Shown piece by piece: positions 22,101-29,994 of a stretch of 32,760 nucleotides of DNA (within the stretch, counting starts at the first letter, position 1; every line of letters begins with the position of its first letter). The stretch covers positions 1 through 32,760 of the forward strand of contig JAUIJH010000047.1 of assembly GCA_030431335.1 (NCBI GenBank). Reading direction: 5' to 3'. The position numbers and the translations under genes are program-made. This DNA is from Alphaproteobacteria bacterium. GTDB taxonomy: Bacteria > Pseudomonadota > Alphaproteobacteria > Rhizobiales > Amorphaceae. Under the pieces are notes generated by a model. That model was not told the DNA's origin, made no database searches, and was given only the letters and a program-made list of their open reading frames with translations.

Positions 22101-23482
22101 GCGGCCTCGCGGCGCAGCCGGCGCGCGGGGGTGCGCATGGTCACGAGTTCCTCCGCGGCGGTGGGGTGCACGGCCATGGTGGCGTCGAAATCGGACTTGG
22201 TGGCGCCCATCTTCACCGCGATGCCCAGCACCTGCGCCAGCTCGCCCGCCCCGTGGCCGACCACGTGCACGCCGAGCACCTTGTCGCTCTTGGGCTCCAC
22301 CAGCACCTTCATCAGCATCTTCTCGTGGCGGCCCGACAGCGTGGCCAGCATCGGCCGGAAGGTCGCCGAATAGACGTCGACGTCGCCCTCGGCCGCCGCC
22401 TCCTCCTCGGTCAGCCCCACGGTGCCGAACTCGGGCTGGGAGAACACCGCCGAGGGCACCAGGCGGTGGTCCACCACCACCTTCTTGCCGCCGAACACGG
22501 TGTCGGCGAAGGCGTGGCCCTCGCGGATCGCCACCGGGGTCAGGTTGACGCGGTCGGTCACGTCGCCCACGGCGTAGATCGAGGGCACCGAGGAGCGGCT
22601 GTGCTCGTCCACCAGCACCGCGCCGCCCGCGCCCAGCTCCACCCCGGCGGCCTCCAGCCCCAGCCCCTTGGTGGCGGGGCGCCGGCCGATGGCGAACATC
22701 ACCTCGTCCACCGTCAGCGTGCGCCCGCTCCTGAGCGACGCCCGGATCGCGCCGTCCTCCTGGCGCGCCAGCTCGGTGAAGATGTCGTGGAACACGAACT
22801 TCACCCCGCGCGCCTCCATCTCCTGGCGGATCAGGGTGCGCGCCTCGTGGTCGAAGCCGCGCAGGATCTCGTCGCGCCGGTAGACCAGCGTCGTGTCGGT
22901 GCCGAGCCCGTTGAAGATGCCGGCGAACTCCACCGCGATGTAGCCGCCGCCGGCGATGGCGATGCGCTTGGGCTGCCGCTCCAGGTAGAACACCTCGTTG
23001 GAGGAAATGGCGAGCTCGTGGCCGGGCAGCGTCTCGTCCGTCGAGGGGTAACCGCCGGTGGCGACCAGGACCACCCGCGCGCTCACCACGCGGTCCTCCG
23101 CCTCGATGCGCACCGCGTGCGGGCCCTTCACCGTGGCGCGGCACATGAAGAGCTCCACCCCGGCCTTCACCAGGTTGTTGATGTAGATCGCGTTGAGGCG
23201 ATCGATCTCGTGGTCCTTGTTGGCGATCAGCCGCGCCCAGTCGAACGTCGCGCCGGCGTGGGACCAGCCGTAGCCGGCCGCGTCCTCGAAATGGTCGGCG
23301 AAGCCGGCCGCGTAGACCATCAGCTTCTTGGGCACGCAGCCGCGGATGACGCAGGTGCCGCCCACGCGGTGCTCTTCGGCGATGGCCACCTTCGCGCCGT
23401 GTTGCGCGGCGATGCGCGCGGCCCGCACGCCGCCCGACCCGGCACCGATCACGAACAGGTCGTAGTCGAAAGTCTCGCTCAC
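22097..23482 (-). CDS. gor: Glutathione-disulfide reductase
   Basis: NADPH-dependent flavoenzyme of 461 residues that keeps glutathione reduced in the cytoplasm. The FAD-binding motif GAGSGGVRAARIAAQHG is followed by the redox disulfide CVIRGC (Cys 44, Cys 49) in the GGTCVIRGCVPKKL form diagnostic for glutathione reductase. The NADPH domain has IAGGGYIAVEFAGI and VYRRDEIL, whose arginines suit the 2'-phosphate. The second FAD motif is YAVGDVTDRVNLTPVAI. The C-terminal HPTAAEE supplies the catalytic His 439. The GTG at 23482 lies after a GGGGGAGAAGG Shine-Dalgarno. A gamma-glutamylcyclotransferase-like gene overlaps its stop. Two terminators insulate it from the upstream DUF2059 gene. Confidence 0.95.
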   Translation of the reverse strand: MSETFDYDLFVIGAGSGGVRAARIAAQHGAKVAIAEEHRVGGTCVIRGCVPKKLMVYAAGFADHFEDAAGYGWSHAGATFDWARLIANKDHEIDRLNAIYINNLVKAGVELFMCRATVKGPHAVRIEAEDRVVSARVVLVATGGYPSTDETLPGHELAISSNEVFYLERQPKRIAIAGGGYIAVEFAGIFNGLGTDTTLVYRRDEILRGFDHEARTLIRQEMEARGVKFVFHDIFTELARQEDGAIRASLRSGRTLTVDEVMFAIGRRPATKGLGLEAAGVELGAGGAVLVDEHSRSSVPSIYAVGDVTDRVNLTPVAIREGHAFADTVFGGKKVVVDHRLVPSAVFSQPEFGTVGLTEEEAAAEGDVDVYSATFRPMLATLSGRHEKMLMKVLVEPKSDKVLGVHVVGHGAGELAQVLGIAVKMGATKSDFDATMAVHPTAAEELVTMRTPARRLRREAA

Positions 23483-23529
23483 CGCCTTCTCCCCCGCCGG
23501 GCCTCGCGCCCTGCCCTCGTGGCACGCCC

Positions 23530-23563
23530 CTCAAAGATGAAAACCGCGCCGTCCGTGCGGTTT
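23530..23563 (-). terminator. Second of two tandem minus-strand terminator-like hairpins
   Basis: AAACCGC (23541-23547) pairs with GCGGTTT (23557-23563), and on the minus strand the stem ends in TTTT. The stretch 23530-23552 is a near copy of 23609-23632. It lies just upstream of gor and would stop residual read-through. Confidence 0.5.
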
Positions 23564-23608
23564 CCGAGGCAGCCGCCACCCCGTCGGCGGCCCTCGAACG
23601 CGTCCGCC

Positions 23609-23645
23609 CTCAAACATCAAAAACCGCGCCGTTTCAACGGCGCGG
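23609..23645 (-). terminator. Intrinsic terminator of the DUF2059 gene
   Basis: On the minus strand CCGCGCCG pairs with CGGCGCGG around a TTGAAA loop (23624-23645), followed by TTTTT (23619-23623). It lies about 140 nt after the DUF2059 stop. Confidence 0.75.
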
Positions 23646-23782
23646 CGAGGCCGCGTTGCGGCGGCCGGTGCGCGGCCCGATCAGGCGCCCGCGGCCGCAA
23701 GGGGCGAGCGCGTGCCTCGCCTCTCGCCCCGTGGCGGGCATATGGGGTCACGCCGGCACGATGTCATGCCGGCATGGCCGCG

Positions 23783-24316
23783 CTAGAGCGTGTGGCCCTT
23801 GGCGGCGAGATTGTCGCGCGTCAGGGTCACCATGTCGGCCGACAGGATCTGCTCCCACTGCTTGGCGGCGCCCAGCGACAGGGCGCTGACGATCGGGAAC
23901 ATCTCGACATACTTGGTGCCGAGGGGACCCGAGAAGAACTCCGCCAGGCTGTCCAGCTCCTCCTCGGAGAAGCGGCGCGCCCAGATCATCTGCAGCGTGC
24001 GCGCCAGCTCCAGCCGGCGCGGCACCATCGAGATCGCCGCCGTCTGCACGGCCTCCTCGATCTCGCGGGTCAGCGCCGGGTTGGTGCGGGTGAACACGAT
24101 CTGCGTCTGTCCGGCGACGCGCGGCAGAATTTCGTCGAAGGTGACGTCGCCGCCCACCAGCTCGATCACGCGGGCCGCGGCGCGCAGATGCGAATCGGTG
24201 AAATTCTCTTCAGCAGCGGGCTGCTGGGGTGCCGCGTCCTGGGCCATCGTCGGCATGGGCACGGCCCACGCCGCACATGCGGCTGCAAGGAAAAAAGCAA
24301 GGGCTGCTCTACGCAT
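23783..24316 (-). CDS. DUF2059 domain-containing exported protein
   Basis: A 177-residue secreted protein with signal peptide MRRAALAFFLAAACAAWAVPMPTMAQ. A Pro/Gln/Glu-rich linker follows, then the helical DUF2059 domain. The domain includes RFSEEELDSLAEFFSGPLGTKYVEMFP, a motif shared by this family of unknown function. The ATG at 24316 has GGGAG 6 nt upstream and gives a clean signal peptide; an in-frame upstream start at 24355 would add 13 residues and spoil it. It is a single-gene minus-strand unit, divergent from the phosphatase gene and followed by terminators. The gap 23483-23782 on its downstream side holds only those terminators and GC-rich sequence. Confidence 0.86.
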   Translation of the reverse strand: MRRAALAFFLAAACAAWAVPMPTMAQDAAPQQPAAEENFTDSHLRAAARVIELVGGDVTFDEILPRVAGQTQIVFTRTNPALTREIEEAVQTAAISMVPRRLELARTLQMIWARRFSEEELDSLAEFFSGPLGTKYVEMFPIVSALSLGAAKQWEQILSADMVTLTRDNLAAKGHTL

Positions 24317-24434
24317 CGGGTACTCCCGTTCGGGTGTCAGAGCCGCTTGAAGCAACTCGCGCCGGCAATGGCAAGTGGCGCGCGCCGATCGTACACGCTA
24401 TTGGGCGGTCATCGACCCCCATCGAGAGCTTCCC

Positions 24435-25115
24435 GTGACAACCGACCGCCTCGCCGTATTCGACCTCGACGGAACGCTCGTCGACACCGCCCCGGACCTT
24501 TCCGACACAACCAACGTGGTGCTCGCCGGCCAGGGTCTGCCGCCCATCTCGCCGGCCATCCTGCGCGACTTCATCGGCATGGGCGCGCGCGCGATGATCG
24601 AAAAGGCGCTCCACGAGCACGGCGTCGAACTCACCGAGCGCGAGATCGACGTGCTGCGCGACGAGTTCGTCGACCACTACGCCACCCGCCTCGCCCGCCA
24701 CAGCCGCCCGTTCCCGGAGATGGTGGCCGCGCTCGACGCGCTGGACGCGGCCGGCATCGCCGCCGCCGTGTGCACCAACAAGCGCGAGGGGCTCGCCCGC
24801 CAGCTCCTCGACGAACTGTCGCTCAGCGCGCGCTTCGTCGCCCTCACGGGCGGGGACACCTTCGCCGTCAGCAAGCCCGACCCGCTGCCGCTCCTGCGCA
24901 CCATCGCGCTGGCCGGCGGCGACCCCGCGCGCACCGCCTATGTCGGCGACAGCCGCATCGACTACGAGACCGCCCGCGCCGCCCGCATCCCCATGGTCGG
25001 CGTCACCTACGGCTATTCGGACGTGCCCATCGCCGAGCTGGGCCCCGAGCGGCTGTGCGGGCCGGGCGAGGACGTCGCCGCCGCGATCGCGTCGCTGCTG
25101 CCCCCCGCCGCCTGA
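24435..25115 (+). CDS. gph: HAD hydrolase, probable phosphoglycolate phosphatase
   Basis: HAD-superfamily phosphatase of 226 residues. Motif I is FDLDGTLVD (nucleophile Asp 10, acid Asp 12), motif II is CTNK (Thr 114), motif III is SKPDP (Lys 147) and motif IV is YVGDSRIDYETA (Asp 172, Asp 176). The cap (PDLSDTTNVVLAGQGLPPIS) and the phrase FIGMGARAMI match the Gph group, which dephosphorylates 2-phosphoglycolate from oxidative DNA damage or oxygenase activity. The specific substrate is inferred from family resemblance. The GTG at 24435, with GAGAG upstream, is chosen over an upstream ATG at 24375 that adds 20 atypical residues. It converges on the sensor kinase gene with a 31-nt gap. Confidence 0.87.
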   Translation: MTTDRLAVFDLDGTLVDTAPDLSDTTNVVLAGQGLPPISPAILRDFIGMGARAMIEKALHEHGVELTEREIDVLRDEFVDHYATRLARHSRPFPEMVAALDALDAAGIAAAVCTNKREGLARQLLDELSLSARFVALTGGDTFAVSKPDPLPLLRTIALAGGDPARTAYVGDSRIDYETARAARIPMVGVTYGYSDVPIAELGPERLCGPGEDVAAAIASLLPPAA

Positions 25116-25146
25116 GGCGCCCGGCGCTCCATCGGCGCGACGGGGC

Positions 25147-27783
25147 TCACGCCTTCGCCGGCACCACCAGCGGCAGACGCAGCGCGAACACCGAGCCCTG
25201 CGCCCCGGTCGTCTCCAGCTCCAGCGAGCCGCCCAGGCCGCCGGCGATCTCGCGGGCGATGGCGAGGCCCAGCCCCGCGCCGGTGGCGTTGCCGCCCTCG
25301 TTGCTGCCGGCGAACTTGGTGAAGAGCTGCGGCAGGATCTCGGTGTTGACGCCGCCGCCGAAGTCGCACACCCGCAGCACGGCCATGCCGTCCTGCGCCT
25401 GCGCGCTCAGCACCACCTCGCGGGCGTTGCCGGAGAATTTCACCGCGTTGGAGATGAGGTTGACCAGCACCTGGGTCACCCGGTCCCAATCCGCATCCAC
25501 CATCAGCGGCGCGTCGGCGGCCACGCGCAGGTGCACCCCGCTGCGCTCGGCGAAGCCCTCCATCGCCTCGGCCGCGTGGCGCAGCGCCGCCACCGCGTCG
25601 AACCGCTCGCGGCGCAGCGGCGCCCGCCCCGCCTCCAGCCGGCTGAGGTCGAGGATGTCGTCCAGCAGGCGCGTCAGCCGGTCCGCCTCGGTGGCGATGA
25701 TGGCGACGAAGCGGGCCGCGCGCGTCTCGTCCAGCTCGCCGTCCTGCAACAGGTCGGCGAAGGCGCGCACCGCCGTCAGGGGCGTGCGCATCTCGTGGCT
25801 CACGCGGCTCAGGAACTCGTCCTTTTCCTCCAGCAGCGTGTTGAGCGTGACGTTGGCGGCGCGCAGCTCGTCGGCGGTCTGCTCCAGCTCCACCGAGCGC
25901 ACGCCGAGCTCGCGCGCCACGCGGATCGCGTCCTGCGTCTGCGCCAGCAGCGCGATGGCCGTGTCCACCGTCAAGGGCTCGCCCGTCGCCACCCGCGTCA
26001 CCAGCGTGTGCGCCGAGGCCGCCCCCACCGCCACCGCGATCTCCCCCTCCACGCGCGCCACGAACGCGCTGTCGACGGCATCGCCCCCCTCGCTCACGCC
26101 CGCCTCCTGGAACATGCGGTGCGTCTCGACCGGGCCCAGGATGCGCTGCGTCAGGCGGAAGAGGTCGCGCCGGTTGGCCGAGCGGCGCAGCACCGGCTCC
26201 GGCCGCCCCCGGTGCAGCGCGTCCACGAACAGCGTCGCCTGGAGCTGGTCGAAGGGGGTGCGCCGCGTCGCCAGCGAGACCACCACGTAGAGCGCGGCGT
26301 TGATGCTGAGCGACAGGAGCGTGCCGAACACCAGCGGGTCGACCGCCGCCGGGCCTTGCGCGAGGTCGGCCGGCAGCACCAGCGTCCGCAGCATCGCCAG
26401 CACCGGCTCGCCCACCCCGAAGCTCGGCACCAGCAGCGTCGCCAGCCACACCAGCGCCCCCGCGCCGAGCCCGCTGGTGGCGCCGACGCGCGTCGCGTTG
26501 CGCCAGAACAGGCCCCCGATCAGCGCCGGCGCGAACTGGGCCACCCCCGCGAACGCGATCAGCCCGATGGAGGCGAGCCCGCCCGCCCCCTCCGTCGCCT
26601 TGCTGTAGAAATAGCCCAGCGCCAGCACGCCCACGATGGCGACGCGCCGCGCGAACAGCACCGTCGCGGAGATGCCGCTCGCCCCGCCCCCGCGCGAGCC
26701 GCCGATCAGGAACGGCGCCAGGATGTGGTTGGAGATCATCACCGCCAGCGCCAGCGAGGCGACGATCACCATCGACGTCGCCGAGGACAGCCCGCCGATG
26801 AAGGCGAACAGCGCCAGCCCCGACAGCCCCTCCGCCAGCGGCACCGTCAGCACGAAGAGGTCGGGCTCGGCGCCCACCGGCAGCCGCACCAGCCCGGCGG
26901 CGGCGATGGGCAGCACCACCACCGCGATCAGGAACAGGTAGAGCGGGAACAGCCACGAGGCGAGCGCGATGTGCCGCTCGCTGCGGTTCTCGATGATGGC
27001 CACCTGGAACTGGCGCGGCAGGCAGATCATCGCCGCCGCCGACAGGCTGGTCAGCACCAGCCAGCGCACCCCGTCGTCGCGCGGCAGCGCGCCCACGTCC
27101 GACAGCGCCTCCGCCACGCTGCTGGCCGCCGCCCCCGGCAGCGCCCCCTCGTTGAGCGCCAGCATCGCGCACAGCGCCACCGCGATCAGCGCCGTCAGCT
27201 TGACGATGGATTCGAACGCGATGGCCGCCACGATGCCCGGCTGGCTCTCGTCCGCATTCACCCGCCGCGTGCCGAACATGATGACGAAGAACGCCATCAG
27301 CAGCGCCGTCCAGAACGCGATGTCGGTGCTGCCGGGGTCGCCCACCAGCGCGCGGAACGACTTCGACACGGCCAGGAGCTGCAGCGCGATATAGGGCGTG
27401 ATCGCCGCCACCGCGATCACCGTCACCAGCATCGCCACCGCCCGGCTCTTGCCGTAGCGCGAGGACAGGAAGTCGGCGATGGAGATGATGCGCTGCGCCT
27501 TGGCGATGCGCGTCATCTTGCGCAGCAGCAGCCACCACGCCATCAGCAGCAGCGTCGGCCCGATATAGATGGTGACGAACTCGAGCCCCGAGCGCACCGC
27601 GGTGCCGACCGCGCCGTAGAACGTCCACGACGTGCAGTAGACCGCCAGCGACAGCGTGTAGGTGACGCCGGTGAAGAGGCGCTCGCGCTCCGTCGGCGGC
27701 ATCCGGTCCACCGTCGAGGCGATCACGAACAGGAGCGCCAGATAGCCGCCCGCGATCACCAGGACCAGCGGCGCCGGCAGCAT
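25147..27783 (-). CDS. CbrA/CrbS-like sensor histidine kinase with SLC5 transporter domain
   Basis: An 878-residue membrane kinase. Residues 1-505 form a sodium:solute symporter-like domain with about 13 hydrophobic helices. Residues 510-615 form a STAC-like linker (FLRR-type RSANRRDLFRL, AVGAASAHTLVTRV). A coiled coil (630-655) leads to the HisKA box VSHEMRTPLT (His 663). The ATPase domain has the N box NLISNAVKF, G1 DFGGG, F box TKFAG and G2 GAGLGLAI. All catalytic residues are present; no PAS domain is seen, unlike Pseudomonas CbrA. Such kinases couple solute sensing or uptake to phosphorylation of a response regulator. The ATG at 27783 overlaps the upstream small gene's stop (TGATG). It is the last gene of a four-gene operon. 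Confidence 0.93.
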   Translation of the reverse strand: MLPAPLVLVIAGGYLALLFVIASTVDRMPPTERERLFTGVTYTLSLAVYCTSWTFYGAVGTAVRSGLEFVTIYIGPTLLLMAWWLLLRKMTRIAKAQRIISIADFLSSRYGKSRAVAMLVTVIAVAAITPYIALQLLAVSKSFRALVGDPGSTDIAFWTALLMAFFVIMFGTRRVNADESQPGIVAAIAFESIVKLTALIAVALCAMLALNEGALPGAAASSVAEALSDVGALPRDDGVRWLVLTSLSAAAMICLPRQFQVAIIENRSERHIALASWLFPLYLFLIAVVVLPIAAAGLVRLPVGAEPDLFVLTVPLAEGLSGLALFAFIGGLSSATSMVIVASLALAVMISNHILAPFLIGGSRGGGASGISATVLFARRVAIVGVLALGYFYSKATEGAGGLASIGLIAFAGVAQFAPALIGGLFWRNATRVGATSGLGAGALVWLATLLVPSFGVGEPVLAMLRTLVLPADLAQGPAAVDPLVFGTLLSLSINAALYVVVSLATRRTPFDQLQATLFVDALHRGRPEPVLRRSANRRDLFRLTQRILGPVETHRMFQEAGVSEGGDAVDSAFVARVEGEIAVAVGAASAHTLVTRVATGEPLTVDTAIALLAQTQDAIRVARELGVRSVELEQTADELRAANVTLNTLLEEKDEFLSRVSHEMRTPLTAVRAFADLLQDGELDETRAARFVAIIATEADRLTRLLDDILDLSRLEAGRAPLRRERFDAVAALRHAAEAMEGFAERSGVHLRVAADAPLMVDADWDRVTQVLVNLISNAVKFSGNAREVVLSAQAQDGMAVLRVCDFGGGVNTEILPQLFTKFAGSNEGGNATGAGLGLAIAREIAGGLGGSLELETTGAQGSVFALRLPLVVPAKA

Positions 27784-28043
27784 CAGTCCACCTGGCCGCG
27801 CTGCGCCGACAGCGCGATCAGCACGATCCCCGCCAGCCACACCGCGAACACGTAGACCGCGATCAGCGGCACCCCGAGCACGGTGACGGCCCGGTCCGCC
27901 AGCGCCATCACCGGTGGCAGGAAGAACAACGGGCCCGCCGCCGACAGGATCGCCCGCGCGTCGCCCCCCAGCGGCGCCCGGCGCTGCGGCGACGGCGGCG
28001 GCGGGGGCGGCGGCGGCTCGGGCGGGCGCTCGGGCGTGTTCAC
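27783..28043 (-). CDS. Small Pro-rich membrane protein, coupled to the sensor kinase
   Basis: An 86-residue protein with an N-terminal polyproline run (about residues 7-19), a short basic stretch and two predicted transmembrane helices (about 34-50 and 57-79), ending QRGQVD. It overlaps the response regulator gene upstream (GTGA at 28040-28043) and the kinase gene downstream (TGATG), so its translation is tied to both. In pseudomonads a small membrane-protein gene, cbrX, likewise precedes and is coupled to cbrA; this is a positional analogue, and sequence homology was not established. It may be an accessory subunit of the transporter-like kinase. No catalytic motif is present. Confidence 0.8.
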   Translation of the reverse strand: MNTPERPPEPPPPPPPPSPQRRAPLGGDARAILSAAGPLFFLPPVMALADRAVTVLGVPLIAVYVFAVWLAGIVLIALSAQRGQVD

Positions 28044-28402
28044 GGCGCGGCCATCAGCGAGCGCACCGTCTGCATCAGATCCTTGTTGGAGAACGGCTTG
28101 GTGACGAACGCGTTGACGCCGATCTGGCTCATGCGCGCCCGGTCGCCCGGCTGGCCCTTGGCGGTCAGCACGCACACCTTGGGCGGGGCCGACAGGCGCC
28201 GCACCGCCTCGGCGATGTCGAAGCCCGAGGCGCCCGGCAGCATGATGTCGAGGATCACGAGCTGGTAGTCCGTCAGCCGGCCGAGCGCGTCCTTGCCGTC
28301 GGCGCACACGTCCGCCTTCAGCCCCTCCCGCTCGCACAGGAACAGCAGCGCCTCGGCAATGTGCGGCTCGTCCTCCACGATCAGCACCCGCCCCGTCCTC
28401 AT
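28040..28402 (-). CDS. Single-domain response regulator
   Basis: A 120-residue stand-alone receiver domain. The acidic pocket is EDE (residues 10-12), the phosphoacceptor is Asp 52 in VILDIMLPG, the switch Thr is in CVLTAKG (Thr 80) and the conserved Lys 102 is in TKPF. No DNA-binding or effector domain follows, unlike the LuxR-type CrbR or NtrC-type CbrB partners of this kinase class. Output must come through protein contact. The ATG at 28402 overlaps the stop of the XRE regulator gene (ATGA), and its stop overlaps the small membrane-protein gene. The kinase two genes downstream is the likely phosphodonor. Confidence 0.93.
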   Translation of the reverse strand: MRTGRVLIVEDEPHIAEALLFLCEREGLKADVCADGKDALGRLTDYQLVILDIMLPGASGFDIAEAVRRLSAPPKVCVLTAKGQPGDRARMSQIGVNAFVTKPFSNKDLMQTVRSLMAAP

Positions 28403-29793
28403 GCTTCCGCGCTCCCGTGGGCGCGCTGGCCGCAATGGATGCGGGTGCACGAGCGGCATTCGTAGCCGGCCGCCGTCACCACGCTCTCCCGGCCCGAGGC
28501 GAACGGGTCGCCATAGACGATTTCGTGCGCGGCCGCCGCCGGCACGCCCAGCATCACGGCGAAGCGCGCCGGCGGCTGGGCCAGGTGGCGCGCGGTCTTT
28601 TCCAGCCCCCGTGCGATCAGCAAGAAACGCTCCCCCTCCAGCTCCACCATCTGCGACAGCGTGCGCCCCGGCTGCGCGAACGCCTCGTACACCACCCATA
28701 GCGGACACGCGCCGAACAGCGGCAGGCGCAATTGCGGCGTCGACAGGCGCTTGGACACCGTGCCCGCCGGATCGACGCGCAGGAACGCGAACGAGGGCGC
28801 CGACCCGCCCGGCCGGCGCAGCGAGGCGAGCCGGTGCGCGGTCTGCTCGAAGGAGGTGCCGAAGGTCTCGCCCAGAACGTCGATGTCGTAGCGCGCGGCG
28901 GCGGCGGCGGTGCGGAAGCGGTCGTAGGGCATGACGAGCGCGCCCGCCCCGTAGCGCACCAGCGCGCCCCAGGCCCGCTTGCGCGCCCCGTCGGTGCGGA
29001 ACACCGCCTCGGCGAGCTCGGCCTCGATCGCGGGGCGCGCGTTCGCCTCCACCAGCGCGCACGCGGCCGCGAAGCGCTGCGAGGGGCCGCCCGCCCGCGG
29101 CACCGCCAAAGGCTCCACGGCGGCCTCGATGGTGGCGAAATAATAGCCCCGGTCGTGCAGGAAGGCGTCCACCTCGCGCACGTCCGCGCCGGCCGCGTCG
29201 GCGGTGCGCGCGGCGTGCAGCGCCTCGATCATCTGCCGCGTCACGCTCGACAGGCGCGCGCTCTCCGACACCACCGTGTCCATGAAGCGCCGCCGCTGGC
29301 CCTCGTCCATCGCGCCGTAGTCGGACAGGATCTCGGCCGCCGAGCGCACCGAGGTGATGCGGCTCAGGATGTCGTGCGCGAAGGCGATCCACTGCGGGTC
29401 GCGGGCGAAGCGGTCGGCGAGGTGGTCGGTCTCGGCCTCGGCCGTCAGCGAGCGGTCGTAGAGGTCGAGCACCATGCGCGCCCAGTCGCCCGAAAAGGCC
29501 ACCAGCTCGGCCGCGCTTTCGCGGGGCTGGCGGGGGAAGGCGCGCGAGATCTCGTCGAGGTCGGCCGCCAGGCGCCCGTCGCTGACGGCGGTGAAGATCT
29601 CCGTGTCCACGCCCAGCTCTTCGGCGATCTGGCGCAGCAGCCGTCCGCCGATCTGGCGCTTATCGCTTTCGATCAGGCTCAAGTAAGCCGGCGATACACC
29701 GACCGCCGAGGCAAGTTCTCGCTGCGTCAATCCCGCCGTGCGGCGTTGCAGGCGTATCCGATCTCCTATCGGCACGCGTGTCGCCGTTGCCAT
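28399..29793 (-). CDS. ScfR-type XRE transcriptional regulator with an embedded kinase-dimerisation-like segment
   Basis: A 464-residue regulator. The XRE helix-turn-helix (about residues 10-66, GLTQRELASAVGVSPAYLSLIE) is followed by a helical middle region. The C-terminal ScfR module has FGTSFEQTAHRLASLRRPG, FLRVDPAGTVSKR, FGACPLWVVYEAF and a terminal CRSCTRIHC cluster. ScfR proteins sense acyl-CoA-like ligands and control short-chain fatty acid or C2 metabolism. Residues 136-192 (FAHDILSRITSVRSAAEIL and a second helix) closely mimic the HisKA helical hairpin, including His 140 at the phospho-His position; no ATPase domain is present. A GGGGGAAG Shine-Dalgarno precedes the ATG. It leads an overlapping four-gene operon and diverges from an ABC importer. 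Confidence 0.9.
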   Translation of the reverse strand: MATATRVPIGDRIRLQRRTAGLTQRELASAVGVSPAYLSLIESDKRQIGGRLLRQIAEELGVDTEIFTAVSDGRLAADLDEISRAFPRQPRESAAELVAFSGDWARMVLDLYDRSLTAEAETDHLADRFARDPQWIAFAHDILSRITSVRSAAEILSDYGAMDEGQRRRFMDTVVSESARLSSVTRQMIEALHAARTADAAGADVREVDAFLHDRGYYFATIEAAVEPLAVPRAGGPSQRFAAACALVEANARPAIEAELAEAVFRTDGARKRAWGALVRYGAGALVMPYDRFRTAAAAARYDIDVLGETFGTSFEQTAHRLASLRRPGGSAPSFAFLRVDPAGTVSKRLSTPQLRLPLFGACPLWVVYEAFAQPGRTLSQMVELEGERFLLIARGLEKTARHLAQPPARFAVMLGVPAAAAHEIVYGDPFASGRESVVTAAGYECRSCTRIHCGQRAHGSAEA

Positions 29794-29994
29794 CCGCGCT
29801 TCCCCCGACACTTGTTCTACTGGTCCGTGGACCCTCTTGTGATGCGTTTTACACCGCTTCGCGCCGATCCGCAGCAACTTTACAAAAGTGTGACACCGGC
29901 CCGGCGAGCGCCTTGTTCCGCCTGTCAACACTCGCTTACACGATGACGATGAAGCGGGGCCGCACCATGAGCTCCGCCCCCATGGGAGGAACTG
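29794..29994. promoter_or_regulatory. Divergent regulatory region between the ScfR operon and the ABC importer
   Basis: A 201-nt shared upstream region. An inverted repeat ACTTT-ACA-AAAGT (29877-29889) lies 106 nt before the importer's ATG. It resembles the T/A-rich palindromes bound by ScfR proteins and is the best candidate operator. TTTACA also occurs at 29848-29853. On the importer side TTGTTC (29913-29918) with a 17-nt spacer to TTACAC is only a weak promoter match. GGGAGGA precedes the importer start. Confidence 0.4.

Noticed and set aside
22166-26290. A very long plus-strand open frame (over 1,300 codons) opposite gor, DUF2059 and the kinase gene
   Set aside because: It has no ribosome site, low-complexity Arg/His/Pro-rich translation and no domain. 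It is an antisense artefact of GC-rich coding strands, and the minus-strand genes there have clear motifs.
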